Assembly: GCA_902800525.1 (NCBI GenBank)
Contig: CADCEV010000018.1
Location: 1-61,408, forward strand
DNA length: 61,408 nucleotides
Source of the DNA: an uncultured Bacteroidales bacterium
GTDB taxonomy: Bacteria; Bacteroidota; Bacteroidia; Bacteroidales; Paludibacteraceae
Direction: 5' to 3'
Each line of letters starts with the position of its first letter. The stretch's first letter is position 1. Position numbers and translations under genes: made by a program. Shown here in pieces: positions 16,954-25,553 of this stretch. The notes beneath the pieces are model-generated. The model was not told the DNA's origin. It saw only the letters and a program-made list of their open reading frames with translations, and did no database searches.

Positions 16954-18186
16954 ATGATTTTGAATTATATTTGGATTTTTCTCATTTTATTGGCGGTTTT
17001 AATGGGTTTAGTGCAAGCCGTCGCGTATGGAAACGTGGATATTTTCTCCACGATTCTCAATTCTACTTTCGATAGTGCCAAAACGGGATTTGAACTCTCG
17101 TTAGGTCTCACCGGCGTGCTCTCATTGTGGACGGGAATTATGCGAATCGGCGAACAAGCCGGAGCGGTTCACACATTGGGAAAAGCCATCAATCCCTTCT
17201 TCAGCCGCATCTTCCCCGAAGTACCGAAAGGGCATCCTGTCTTCGGCTCGATGCTGATGAATATCGCCGCGAACATGTTAGGTCTCGACAATGCCGCTAC
17301 ACCGATGGGGCTCAAAGCAATGGGCGAATTGCAGGAACTGAACACCGACAAAACAAAAGCCTCGAACGCGATGATCATGTTCGTGGTGTTAGGTGCTTCG
17401 GGTCTGACGCTGATACCCACCACCATCATGGCGTACCGAGCTCAATTGGGCGCTGAAAACCCCGCTGATGTGTTCCTGCCGATACTCATCGCCACATATG
17501 CTGCTACCCTCGTGGGACTGATCAGCGTCTGTATCGCGCAAAAAATCAAAATGAAAGACCCGGTGGTATTGGGTACGATCATCGGTTTGACGGCTTTAGT
17601 GGGACTGATGGTTTGGGGCGCTACTTTGCTTTCTGCAAAAGCTCTCTCTACCCTCTCCGCAGCAGGAGCGGCGATCATTCTCCTGGGCGTCATCTGCTGG
17701 TTTATCCTGCAAGCCATGAGCAAGCATATTAACGTCTATGACGCCTTTATCGACGGCGCCAAAGGCGGCTTCCAAACGGCGATAGGTATCATTCCTTACC
17801 TCATCGCTATCCTCGTGGCTGTGGGCATGTTCCGCGCTTCGGGAGCTATGAACCTGCTTGAGAGCGGTATCGCTTGGTGTTTCGAAGCATGCGGCATCAA
17901 CCCCGATTTGGCAGGAGCCGTGCCGACCGCTTTGATGAAACCGCTTAGTGGCGGCGGTGCACGAGGACTCATGCTCGAAGCCATGACCACACACGGAGCG
18001 GACAGCCTCGTCGGAAGACTATGCTGTATCCTCCAGGGCACTACGGACACCACCTTTTATGTCTTGGCGGTCTATTTCGGCTCGGTCAACATCAAGGACA
18101 CACGGCATGCCGTGGCGTGCTGTTTGTTGGCGGATTTGGCGGGAGTCGTTACCGCTTTTGCCATCGCTCCGCTGTTCTTTGGATAG
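16954..18186 (+). CDS. Nucleoside-gate (SpmA-SpmB fusion) membrane protein
   Basis: A 410-residue integral membrane protein made of two 'Gate' domains. The first contains LTGVLSLWTGIMRIGEQAG and NMLGLDNAATPMGLKAMGEL; the second KGGFQTAIGIIPYLIAILVAVGMF and ALMKPLSGGGARGLM. This is the fused form of the spore-maturation proteins A and B seen in non-sporulating Bacteroidetes. Its role is probably transport of a nucleoside-like or other small solute. The start at 16954 (MILNYIWIF) is fixed by the promoter; an open frame extends to 16807 but runs across the opposing gene. Confidence 0.85.
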   Translation: MILNYIWIFLILLAVLMGLVQAVAYGNVDIFSTILNSTFDSAKTGFELSLGLTGVLSLWTGIMRIGEQAGAVHTLGKAINPFFSRIFPEVPKGHPVFGSMLMNIAANMLGLDNAATPMGLKAMGELQELNTDKTKASNAMIMFVVLGASGLTLIPTTIMAYRAQLGAENPADVFLPILIATYAATLVGLISVCIAQKIKMKDPVVLGTIIGLTALVGLMVWGATLLSAKALSTLSAAGAAIILLGVICWFILQAMSKHINVYDAFIDGAKGGFQTAIGIIPYLIAILVAVGMFRASGAMNLLESGIAWCFEACGINPDLAGAVPTALMKPLSGGGARGLMLEAMTTHGADSLVGRLCCILQGTTDTTFYVLAVYFGSVNIKDTRHAVACCLLADLAGVVTAFAIAPLFFG

Positions 18187-18205
18187 AAAAAGTGCCAACA
18201 TGCGG

Positions 18206-18230
18206 GTATTATATACGTAGTATATAATAC
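18206..18230. repeat. Perfect 11-bp inverted repeat
   Basis: GTATTATATAC (18206-18216), a GTA centre, and GTATATAATAC (18220-18230) form perfect 11-base arms just after the transporter stop codon. With no T run it is more an operator or recombination-like site than a terminator, though a terminating role cannot be excluded. Confidence 0.7.
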
Positions 18231-18253
18231 TAAAGGTGTAAAGAGCAAAAATT

Positions 18254-18293
18254 AGTGCGTGATAAGTGCGTCGTAAGTGCGCGGTAAGTACGA
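18254..18293 (+). repeat. 11-base direct repeats upstream of ybeY
   Basis: AGTGCGTGATA, AGTGCGTCGTA and AGTGCGCGGTA follow one another at exactly 11-base intervals (18254, 18265, 18276), with a partial fourth unit AGTACGA at 18287. One unit per helical turn suggests a protein-binding array. No TAnnTTTG promoter is seen between here and ybeY. Confidence 0.7.
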
Positions 18294-18342
18294 TATTTTC
18301 GATATCGGATGCTGGTTTTTTAGGGATAAAATATAACTACAT

Positions 18343-18765
18343 ATGATTCGGTTTACTACGGATAGCATAGAGATGCCTGTGCTGGATGAGCGCAAGGTCT
18401 GTCGGTGGATCAAGTCGGTAGCCGCCGACTATGGCTTCGCTGTGGGGAATATCAACTATATCTTCTGCTCCGACGAGCGCGAATTGGAGGTCAACCGCCA
18501 GTTCCTCGGGCATGACTATTACACGGATGTCATCACGTTCGACTACTCCACTCCGTCCACTTTGAACGGAGACATCTTCATTTCCCTTGACACGGTACGT
18601 TCGAATGCGGAGATGGTGGAGACCTCCTTTGACCACGAACTCCTTCGGATCATCATCCACGGCGTCCTTCATCTCACCGGCCAAGGAGACAAGACCCCGG
18701 AAACAAAAGTCCAAATGACCGCCAAAGAAGAATCCGCCCTCACTAAATGGCAGCAAATACAATAA
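18343..18765 (+). CDS. ybeY: Endoribonuclease YbeY
   Basis: A 140-residue metalloprotein needed for 16S rRNA 3'-end maturation and ribosome quality control. The zinc site is in IIIHGVLHLTGQGDKTPE: His and His of HGVLH are present. The third ligand position has the Bacteroidetes-type Gln-Gly-Asp-Lys variant rather than GYDH. YYTDVITFDYS and GDIFIS segments also match. The gene ends 27 bases before the pectate lyase start. Confidence 0.92.
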   Translation: MIRFTTDSIEMPVLDERKVCRWIKSVAADYGFAVGNINYIFCSDERELEVNRQFLGHDYYTDVITFDYSTPSTLNGDIFISLDTVRSNAEMVETSFDHELLRIIIHGVLHLTGQGDKTPETKVQMTAKEESALTKWQQIQ

Positions 18766-18791
18766 GCAATCAAATACCAAAACAATACAAA

Positions 18792-20420
18792 ATGAAACGA
18801 TTCCATTTGTTATGCGCACTTTGTGCGATTACATGGCAACTTTCCGCAGTCAATTACTGCGCAACTTCATCATGGGGCAACGCGGGCACAAATGTGACCG
18901 GAGGCGGCAATGCTACACCTATCGAAGTAACCAGCGAAAGCGAACTGATCTCCGCTCTGGGAAAAAGCAACCGCGTGATTCTCATCACCCGGAACATCAC
19001 CGTTACAAACCACATCAGTACGGACAAATCGAACTTGACCATCATGGCTTTGCCAGGCAAGAAACTGATCTCTGCCCAGCAGAACAAGGAAAACTCGGGT
19101 ATTCTGTATCTGAAGGGCAGTAACCTCCTGCTGCGCAATTTGACCTTTGAGGGGCCGGGCGCGTACGACTGTGACGGCTGGGACAACCTCTGTCTCGACA
19201 AAGCCACGAATGTATGGGTCGATCACTGCGATTTTCAGGACGGCTGCGATGGTAACTTCGATATCAAAGGTACGTCAGACAACATCACCGTGAGCTGGTG
19301 TCGTTTCCGCTACCTGAAGGCGCCCAAAGCCGGCGGATCAGGGGGCACGGACGACCACCGCTTCTCCAATCTCATCGGATCGGGCAGCAGCGACAAACCC
19401 GCTGATGGCACGTATAACATCACTTATGCTTTCTGCTGGTGGGACGAAGGATGCAAGCAACGTATGACCCGTTGCCGCAACTGCGAACTCCATTTCCTGA
19501 ACTGCTACTGGAACAGCTCCGTAGCGGACTATTATGTCGGACCCGAGAATGCAAAATGCTATTTCGAGGGATGTACTTTTGCCGGAAAGGCGAATAGTCC
19601 TTCGAAAATATGGAGTGATTCATATGGAGGCAACACCAACTTCTGCACATTCGTCAACTGTTCTGGAAACTTGCCGTCGAATACGAGCACCAAAGTAGCT
19701 GCTCCGACTTACGCATACGACCAATTAACGGCGGCTACCGCCAAAAGCCACATCACCAACTCTTCCTGCGGAGCAGGTGCTACACTGACCGTGACGAACA
19801 CCGCAGAGGTATCATCCTCCTGCGACTCTGAAGGAGGCGAAGGAGGAGAAGGCGGAGAAGGCGGAGAAACGCCTTCGGGCAATTGCTGCATCAACCTCGG
19901 CTTATGCGAAGAGCCGAGCACGGGAAATAAGGGCGTTCCGGCGGAGTTCAAGAATGTGATCATAACGGCTTCTCTCAACACGGAGAAAGGTGGCGGTTGG
20001 AAACAAGGATACCTGAATATGGGTTCGAACAACGACTACATCACCTTTGATTTCTCGAACTATAACGTCACGATCCAGTCCGTTACGTTCGATGTAACGA
20101 TCCCGAATTGGGAAGACACAAAGAACACCGTGGCGTACCATTGGAATAGCGAAGCAAACACCAAGTATAACATTGCAAGCAGCAGCAAAGAGAACGTGGC
20201 ATTGACCGCTCCGGCAAATGCCAAATCCTTTACTATCCAGCGCTCAGCCGGCACCGGAACACAGATCTCGCAAGTCTGCTTTGTGATCAAATCCAGCGAT
20301 GTAACAGGTATCGACATGGTTCCTTCCGCTACGAAAGCGAGTAAAATAATACGCGAAGGACAGTTGTATATCCTTCGCGATAACATGATGTACGACCTGA
20401 CCGGCAGACGCGTCCGTTAA
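18792..20420 (+). CDS. Secreted pectate lyase, polysaccharide lyase family 1 type
   Basis: Cleaves polygalacturonate by beta-elimination outside the cell. Signal peptide residues 1-20 (MKRFHLLCALCAITWQLSAV). The right-handed beta-helix domain includes NVWVDHCDFQDGCDGNFDIK and ITVSWCRFRYL, the PL1 calcium-site strands. A Gly-Gly-Glu linker (bases 19831-19868) leads to a C-terminal beta-sandwich-like domain and a short tail, IREGQLYILRDNMMYDLTGR. That tail matches one on the neighbouring endonuclease-like protein and looks like a reduced T9SS sorting tag. The stop codon overlaps that of the convergent gene. Confidence 0.85.
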   Translation: MKRFHLLCALCAITWQLSAVNYCATSSWGNAGTNVTGGGNATPIEVTSESELISALGKSNRVILITRNITVTNHISTDKSNLTIMALPGKKLISAQQNKENSGILYLKGSNLLLRNLTFEGPGAYDCDGWDNLCLDKATNVWVDHCDFQDGCDGNFDIKGTSDNITVSWCRFRYLKAPKAGGSGGTDDHRFSNLIGSGSSDKPADGTYNITYAFCWWDEGCKQRMTRCRNCELHFLNCYWNSSVADYYVGPENAKCYFEGCTFAGKANSPSKIWSDSYGGNTNFCTFVNCSGNLPSNTSTKVAAPTYAYDQLTAATAKSHITNSSCGAGATLTVTNTAEVSSSCDSEGGEGGEGGEGGETPSGNCCINLGLCEEPSTGNKGVPAEFKNVIITASLNTEKGGGWKQGYLNMGSNNDYITFDFSNYNVTIQSVTFDVTIPNWEDTKNTVAYHWNSEANTKYNIASSSKENVALTAPANAKSFTIQRSAGTGTQISQVCFVIKSSDVTGIDMVPSATKASKIIREGQLYILRDNMMYDLTGRRVR

Positions 20421-21466
20421 TTGAGACGCTGACCGGTAACGGTATATTCCGCTCCGCCACGGATGATGATGAGTTGTCCTTGGCGGAGTATTTTTTGTGC
20501 CTGCGGCTCGGAAACCGTGACCGTTTCAACCGCCTCTCCGGGTCCAATCGGTTCTTCTTTGCCTAAACGCAGACCCACCAAAACAGCATCGTGGTCGGAA
20601 TAACGGTTTGACGAATAGACGGACGTATTGGTATGCCAAACAGCAGCGCCGGTGATCTGCTCCGCCATCGTGGAATTGGCGAAAGCATGATCGATCAGCT
20701 CGTAGTTATTCCGGTAGATGTACGAATACGCATCCTCGTCAAAGCGGAGCAACTGTTCCTCATAGCCTTTATTGAGAATAATAGAGATGCACTCTTCATC
20801 CATTTCGGCGTTGAAATCTCCCACAGCTAATATATCCGGATCTTTCACACGATACGAACCCAAAGCGGTCATGAGCCAATTCGCGTTTTCCACACGTTTG
20901 GCAACTGACGCGTCATCGGACTTGGCCTTAAAATGGTTCATCGAAAGAGTGAACCTTTCTCCCGTAGCTTTCTCTGTCCATGCCTGAATGCGCATCACAT
21001 TTTTGTAATAGGTGATAGAAGTGGCGGAATAATTGGAGCCATAAGGCTCTACGGTTGCAATGCGATAGATAAAACCCGCTTTGATGGCGTTGTCATACGA
21101 ATCAGTCTGCACGTAGATCTCGTCCGCCACAGCCGCATAAGCCGTGCTTTCTACACGGTCGTTCAGCTCGTCTACCAGGTATTGCAGCGACACCGGCTTC
21201 GCTTCCACCTCGCAGAATGCGAAGATGTCCGCGTTCGAAGCTAACATCATATCTACAATACGCTGTGTCTTCGTCGCCAAACCCGCTTCGTCATGATAGG
21301 AAGGCCGATCCGACTCGTCGTAGTTGATATAGTAGTTCTGGAGATTATGCGCTAACACAATGATACGCGGATTTCCCAAATCCGGCGCGGGCTTGATGGC
21401 GAAAACGGCACTCCCGAATGAGAGCACTGTTTCCAACAGCACGATGACAGCAAATAACTTTTTCAT
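20417..21466 (-). CDS. Secreted endonuclease/exonuclease/phosphatase-fold protein
   Basis: A 349-residue protein with a signal peptide (1-23) and the EEP catalytic set: LAHNLQNYY, FCEVEA (metal Glu), LSMNHFKAK (His), AVGDFNAE (Asp-Asn) and YSDHDAVLVGL (catalytic His). The group includes secreted DNases and phosphodiesterases of Bacteroidetes; the substrate is not determined. It ends in ILRQGQLIIIRGGAEYTVTG, homologous to the pectate lyase tail, so both are likely T9SS cargo. The stop codons of the two convergent genes overlap in a TTAA. Confidence 0.8.
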   Translation of the reverse strand: MKKLFAVIVLLETVLSFGSAVFAIKPAPDLGNPRIIVLAHNLQNYYINYDESDRPSYHDEAGLATKTQRIVDMMLASNADIFAFCEVEAKPVSLQYLVDELNDRVESTAYAAVADEIYVQTDSYDNAIKAGFIYRIATVEPYGSNYSATSITYYKNVMRIQAWTEKATGERFTLSMNHFKAKSDDASVAKRVENANWLMTALGSYRVKDPDILAVGDFNAEMDEECISIILNKGYEEQLLRFDEDAYSYIYRNNYELIDHAFANSTMAEQITGAAVWHTNTSVYSSNRYSDHDAVLVGLRLGKEEPIGPGEAVETVTVSEPQAQKILRQGQLIIIRGGAEYTVTGQRLN

Positions 21467-21584
21467 TCTTCCTCAATTTTAGTGCATCAGGGGCGGTATC
21501 ATCCGCCCCTGAGCGATTACTTTGCACATTGTACTTAGTTACTTTGTACCTCGTACTTTGTACTTAGTCCTTTTGTCCCTTCCC

Positions 21585-22349
21585 TTAGTCTTGGAACTTA
21601 GCGCACAAGAACTCGCGGTTCAAGCGTGCGATATTAGCAAGGCTAACGGATTTCGGGCACTCAGCAGCGCAAGCGCCGGTGTTCGTACAGTTACCGAAAC
21701 CGAGCTCATCCATCTTAGCCACCATCGCTTTAGCGCGAGCAGCTGCTTCTACCTTACCTTGCGGCAGGAGAGCGAGCTGGCTTACCTTGGCAGACACGAA
21801 GAGCATTGCCGAACCGTTCTTACAAGCCGCAGCACACGCACCGCAACCGATACAGCTCGCTGCATCCATTGCCTCGTCGGCTACCGGCTTCGGAATTGGA
21901 ATAGCGTTCGCGTCAGGTACACCACCGGTGTTAACCGATACGAAGCCGCCGGCTTGCATGATCTTGTCATATGCGCCACGATCCACCATCAGGTCTTTTA
22001 TTACCGGGAACGCACGGCTACGCCACGGCTCTACGGTAATCGTCTCGCCGTCTTTGAACTTACGCATATGCAGCTGGCAAGTGGTGATCGCGCTGTCTGG
22101 TCCATGCGGGTGACCGTTCACGTACATCGAGCACATTCCGCAGATACCCTCACGGCAGTCGTGATCATAGGTAACGGGGTCTTTGTGCTCTGCAACAAGT
22201 TGCTCGTTGAGAATATCTATCATCTCCAAGAACGAAGCGCCTTGGAAAACATGCTTCAGGTCGTATGTCTCGAAATGACCTTGTGCCTTAGGTCCTGCCT
22301 GTCTCCAAACACGAACCTTAATATCAATGTATTGATCCATAATTATCAA
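21585..22349 (-). CDS. sdhB: Succinate dehydrogenase/fumarate reductase iron-sulfur subunit
   Basis: Carries electrons between the flavin and the quinone site. Of the 254 residues, CREGICGMC forms part of the [2Fe-2S] site, and [13 protein letters not shown] and [14 protein letters not shown] supply ligands of the [4Fe-4S] and [3Fe-4S] clusters. It is the distal gene of the sdhC-sdhA-sdhB operon; a CAATTAT-type spacer repeat separates it from sdhA. In Bacteroidales the complex mainly works as fumarate reductase in anaerobic succinate formation. Confidence 0.95.
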   Translation of the reverse strand: MIIMDQYIDIKVRVWRQAGPKAQGHFETYDLKHVFQGASFLEMIDILNEQLVAEHKDPVTYDHDCREGICGMCSMYVNGHPHGPDSAITTCQLHMRKFKDGETITVEPWRSRAFPVIKDLMVDRGAYDKIMQAGGFVSVNTGGVPDANAIPIPKPVADEAMDAASCIGCGACAAACKNGSAMLFVSAKVSQLALLPQGKVEAAARAKAMVAKMDELGFGNCTNTGACAAECPKSVSLANIARLNREFLCAKFQD

Positions 22350-22373
22350 TTGTCAATTATCAATTATCAATTC
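22350..22373. repeat. CAATTAT-type spacer repeat between sdhA and sdhB
   Basis: The short intergenic and start region is built from CAATTAT and CAATTGT units, the same family found in the 16063-16081 spacer and inside the DUF4886 gene. The last unit reaches into the 3' end of sdhA. Confidence 0.6.
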
Positions 22374-24514
22374 TTATAGTTACGTGTTTTACGTTCGGTG
22401 AACTCGTAATCCAGCGGCTCTTTGATGAGTTCGGGTTCGCTGTCTTCGCCGGTATATTTCCAGCAGCCGACATACGAGAACTTGTCGTCCTGACGGAGTG
22501 CCTCGCCTTCCGGTGTCTGGTATTCCTCGCGGAAGTGACCACCGCAGCTCTCCTCACGATGGAGCGCATCTACAGCCATCAGACGACCGATCTCGATGAA
22601 GTCTGCCAGACGGAGCGCTTTCTCCAGTTCGTTGTTCAGGCTGTTAGCCTCACCCGGAATATAAACATTGGTCCAGAACTCTTTCTTGATGGCGTCGATC
22701 TTCTTGATACCCTCTTTGAGGCCTTCTGCGGTACGACCCATACCCACGAAATCCCACATGATGAGACCGAGCTCTTTGTGGATCGAATCTACGGAACGCT
22801 TGCCTTGGATCGCCATGAGTTTGTTGATTTTCTCTTGTACGGCTTTCTCTGCCTCAGCGAACTCCGGCAGGTCAGTACTCATGCGCGGTACGCCGATCTG
22901 GTCTGCGAGGTAGTTCTGGATCGTATAAGGCAATACAAAGTAACCATCTGCAAGACCCTGCATCAATGCCGAAGCACCGAGACGGTTAGCTCCGTGGTCG
23001 GAGAAGTTTGCCTCACCGATACAGAACAGACCCTTGACGGATGTCTGCAATTCATAATCTACCCAGATACCGCCCATCGTATAGTGGATAGCCGGGAAGA
23101 TCATCATCGGGTTCTCGTACGGGTTCTCGTCCACGATCTTCTCGTACATCTGGAAGAGGTTGCCGTATTTCTGTGCCACTACGTCCTTGCCCAGACGCTG
23201 GATAGCATCGCTGAAATCGAGGAACACAGCGAGACCGGTGTTGTTCACGCCATAGCCTTTGTCGCAACGCTCTTTAGCAGCACGGGAAGCCACGTCACGC
23301 GGAACAAGGTTACCGAATGCCGGATAGCGGCGCTCCAGATAGTAATCACGATCCTCCTCCGGAATGTCACGGCCTTTGATCTTACCTGCTTGCAGCAGTT
23401 TGGCATCTTCGAGTTTCTTCGGTACCCAGATACGTCCGTCGTTACGGAGCGACTCGGACATCAGCGTCAACTTACTCTGGAAATCGCCGTGCTTCGGAAT
23501 ACAGGTCGGGTGGATCTGTGCGTAGCACGGGTTAGCGAAGTATGCGCCGTGACGGTACATCTGCATAGCAGCCGAGCCGTTGGAAGCCATCGCGTTGGTG
23601 GAGAGGAAGAACGTGTTTCCGTATCCGCCGGAGCCAACAACCACTGCGTGCGCGAAGAAGCGCTCGATGCGACCGGTAACGAGGTTGCGAGCGATGATAC
23701 CGCGAGCACGTTTCTCACCATTCTCGTCAGCAATCATCACAATATCCAGCATCTCATAACGGGTGTACATCTTCACTTTGCCCTTACCGATCTGGCGGCT
23801 CAAAGCACTATACGCGCCGAGCAGCAGCTGCTGACCGGTCTGACCTTTTGCGTAGAACGTACGGCTGACCTGTGCGCCACCGAAAGAACGGTTGTCCAGC
23901 AGACCTCCGTATTCGCGTGCGAAAGGTACGCCTTGTGCCACACACTGGTCAATAATACTATTGGAAACCTCAGCCAGACGATATACGTTTGCTTCGCGGG
24001 CACGGTAGTCACCACCTTTGATCGTATCGTAATAGAGACGATACACGGAGTCGCCGTCGTTCTGGTAATTCTTGGCAGCGTTGATACCGCCCTGTGCAGC
24101 AATCGAGTGCGCACGGCGCGGGCTGTCCTGAATACAGAAGTTGAGCACGTTGAAGCCCATCTCAGCCAACGAAGCGGCTGCCGATGCACCTGCCAGACCC
24201 GTTCCCACAACGATCACGTCCAGACGACGTTTGTTAGCGGGGTTAACAAGTTTCTGGTGGTTCTTGTAGTTCGTCCACTTGAGCTCCAGCGGTCCCTCGG
24301 GGATCTTAGCGTCCTTCGGGGTGATCACTTTCGCCTCTTTCTTGGCTGCCGGTTTAGCCTCTGCTTTCGGAGCTTCTGCTTTCGGGGCTTCTTTGGCGTC
24401 CTCTAAAGCCTCAGCGGCTTTGTCCAGCACTTTGCCGGCAACGTCCAGCGCTGCCTCAGCTGCCTTTACTGCTACTTTCTTCGCAGCATCTAATATCTCT
24501 TCTTTATTTGCCAT
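22367..24514 (-). CDS. sdhA: Succinate dehydrogenase/fumarate reductase flavoprotein with a Lys/Ala-rich N-terminal extension
   Basis: The catalytic FAD subunit, 715 residues. The normal protein begins at about residue 69 ([19 protein letters not shown]) and has the FAD motif [20 protein letters not shown], the active-site Arg region and [11 protein letters not shown]-like capping features. Residues 1-68 are an added helix of repeated Ala, Lys and Glu ([19 protein letters not shown], then [17 protein letters not shown]) not expected in this family. A GTG at 24328 could give a normal-length protein, but the extension keeps a clean amphipathic pattern, so 24514 is kept. Confidence 0.92.
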   Translation of the reverse strand: MANKEEILDAAKKVAVKAAEAALDVAGKVLDKAAEALEDAKEAPKAEAPKAEAKPAAKKEAKVITPKDAKIPEGPLELKWTNYKNHQKLVNPANKRRLDVIVVGTGLAGASAAASLAEMGFNVLNFCIQDSPRRAHSIAAQGGINAAKNYQNDGDSVYRLYYDTIKGGDYRAREANVYRLAEVSNSIIDQCVAQGVPFAREYGGLLDNRSFGGAQVSRTFYAKGQTGQQLLLGAYSALSRQIGKGKVKMYTRYEMLDIVMIADENGEKRARGIIARNLVTGRIERFFAHAVVVGSGGYGNTFFLSTNAMASNGSAAMQMYRHGAYFANPCYAQIHPTCIPKHGDFQSKLTLMSESLRNDGRIWVPKKLEDAKLLQAGKIKGRDIPEEDRDYYLERRYPAFGNLVPRDVASRAAKERCDKGYGVNNTGLAVFLDFSDAIQRLGKDVVAQKYGNLFQMYEKIVDENPYENPMMIFPAIHYTMGGIWVDYELQTSVKGLFCIGEANFSDHGANRLGASALMQGLADGYFVLPYTIQNYLADQIGVPRMSTDLPEFAEAEKAVQEKINKLMAIQGKRSVDSIHKELGLIMWDFVGMGRTAEGLKEGIKKIDAIKKEFWTNVYIPGEANSLNNELEKALRLADFIEIGRLMAVDALHREESCGGHFREEYQTPEGEALRQDDKFSYVGCWKYTGEDSEPELIKEPLDYEFTERKTRNYKN

Positions 24515-24519
24515 AATTC

Positions 24520-24672
24520 ATTGAATTTGTTGATAGTTGATAGTTTATAGTTTAAAGAAGATGGAGAGTAGTTTAGTTTATAGTTTCAAGTTTTTTCCAC
24601 TAGACGACTTCTATCAACTTTCAACTTTCCACTTTCAACTTCTTTTAACTATCAACTCTAAACTCTAAACTT
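24520..24672 (-). repeat. Intercistronic hairpin repeat between sdhC and sdhA
   Basis: Read on the minus strand this spacer contains the core GAAGTCGTCTAGTGGAAAA, then AAACTAAACTACTCTCC, flanked by runs of GTTGAAA/GTTGATA-type units. It matches the spacers at 29518-29726 and 30303-30467, in the same orientation relative to transcription. The flanks are partly self-complementary and can form a long imperfect hairpin. Confidence 0.8.
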
Positions 24673-25362
24673 TTACAACATAGCTATTCCCATACCAAGG
24701 TAATACAGAACTACAGCCGTGAACGGCAGTACAACGAGAGTAGCCATAACGGTACTGATCACCTCAACGCGTTTTTGCCATTTGAGGTTATTGAAGCCCA
24801 TAGAGGTCATAGCCGAACCCACACCGTGATTAAGGTGCAACCAGAGCACAACGAGCCAAAGGAGGTAGAGCACGCAATACACTTGACCCCAAACAGGCTC
24901 GGTGAACAACGCCTTAACATAAGCGGCACCGTTCTGCGGGTCGAACGCGCCGGTCTCGATGCCGGTCAGCTCCGCAAACTGCATCTTGTACCAGAAATTG
25001 TAGAGGTGCAAGCACAGGAAACCAAGGATGGTGAAGCCCAATACGAGCATGTTCTCACTCTCCCAGGTAACGCCTTTTTTCTTGTCCGTCACTGCGTAAC
25101 GGTCATTTCCGCGCGCTGCACGGTTCTGAACGGTCAGATACAGACCATAGCAGAAATGAACCAACACTAAGAACGCAATACCCAAAGAACCGATTACTGC
25201 GTACCAGTTAGCGCCGAGGAAACGGCAGATGGCATTGTAAGCCTCCTCGCTGAATACCAGCGCAAGGTTCATACAACCGTGAAACAGCAGGAAGAATACC
25301 AATGCCGCTCCACTCAGGGCCATAACGAATTTACGGCCGATAGATGAATCTTTTAACCACAT
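24673..25362 (-). CDS. sdhC: Succinate dehydrogenase/fumarate reductase cytochrome b subunit
   Basis: A 229-residue membrane anchor with five hydrophobic helices and the opening MWLKDSSIGRKFVMALSGAAL, typical of the Bacteroidetes/epsilon-type single-anchor cytochrome b (group B). Histidines in helices (FLLFHGCMNLALV, LVHFCYGLYL, LCLHLYNFWY, LWLHLNHGVGSA) can ligate two hemes. First gene of the operon; its promoter is at 25435-25466. Confidence 0.93.
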   Translation of the reverse strand: MWLKDSSIGRKFVMALSGAALVFFLLFHGCMNLALVFSEEAYNAICRFLGANWYAVIGSLGIAFLVLVHFCYGLYLTVQNRAARGNDRYAVTDKKKGVTWESENMLVLGFTILGFLCLHLYNFWYKMQFAELTGIETGAFDPQNGAAYVKALFTEPVWGQVYCVLYLLWLVVLWLHLNHGVGSAMTSMGFNNLKWQKRVEVISTVMATLVVLPFTAVVLYYLGMGIAML

Positions 25363-25434
25363 AAAGTTTGATTGATTTTTAATAAATATTTAACGTTAAA
25401 TAATGATTGTTTTCCACGATTTCTAATTCGGGTG

Positions 25435-25466
25435 CAAATTTACTACATTTTTTGCACATATGCAAA
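25435..25466 (-). promoter_or_regulatory. Promoter of the sdh operon with palindromic -33 region
   Basis: On the minus strand: TTTG at 25463-25466 within the palindrome TTTGCACATATGCAAA (25451-25466), 20 bases, then TAAATTTG (25435-25442). The sdhC start is about 72 bases downstream, leaving an untranslated leader. Confidence 0.75.
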
Positions 25467-25492
25467 TATTCGGGCATTTTTTTTGAAAAATA

Positions 25493-25524
25493 TTTGCATA
25501 TGTGAAAAATTTATAGTACTTTTG
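25493..25524 (+). promoter_or_regulatory. Promoter of tryptophanase
   Basis: TTTG (25493-25496) at the head of TTTGCATATGTGAAA, 20 bases, then TACTTTTG (25517-25524). The tnaA start codon is 29 bases after the -7 box. The promoter is divergent from the sdh promoter 27 bases away. Confidence 0.75.
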
Positions 25525-25553
25525 TGCCCGAAAACCTTAAAACAATACCCAAT

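Noticed and set aside
22535-24406. Plus-strand frame of 623 codons opposite sdhA
   Set aside because: Shadow of the conserved flavoprotein; no start, promoter or motif support.
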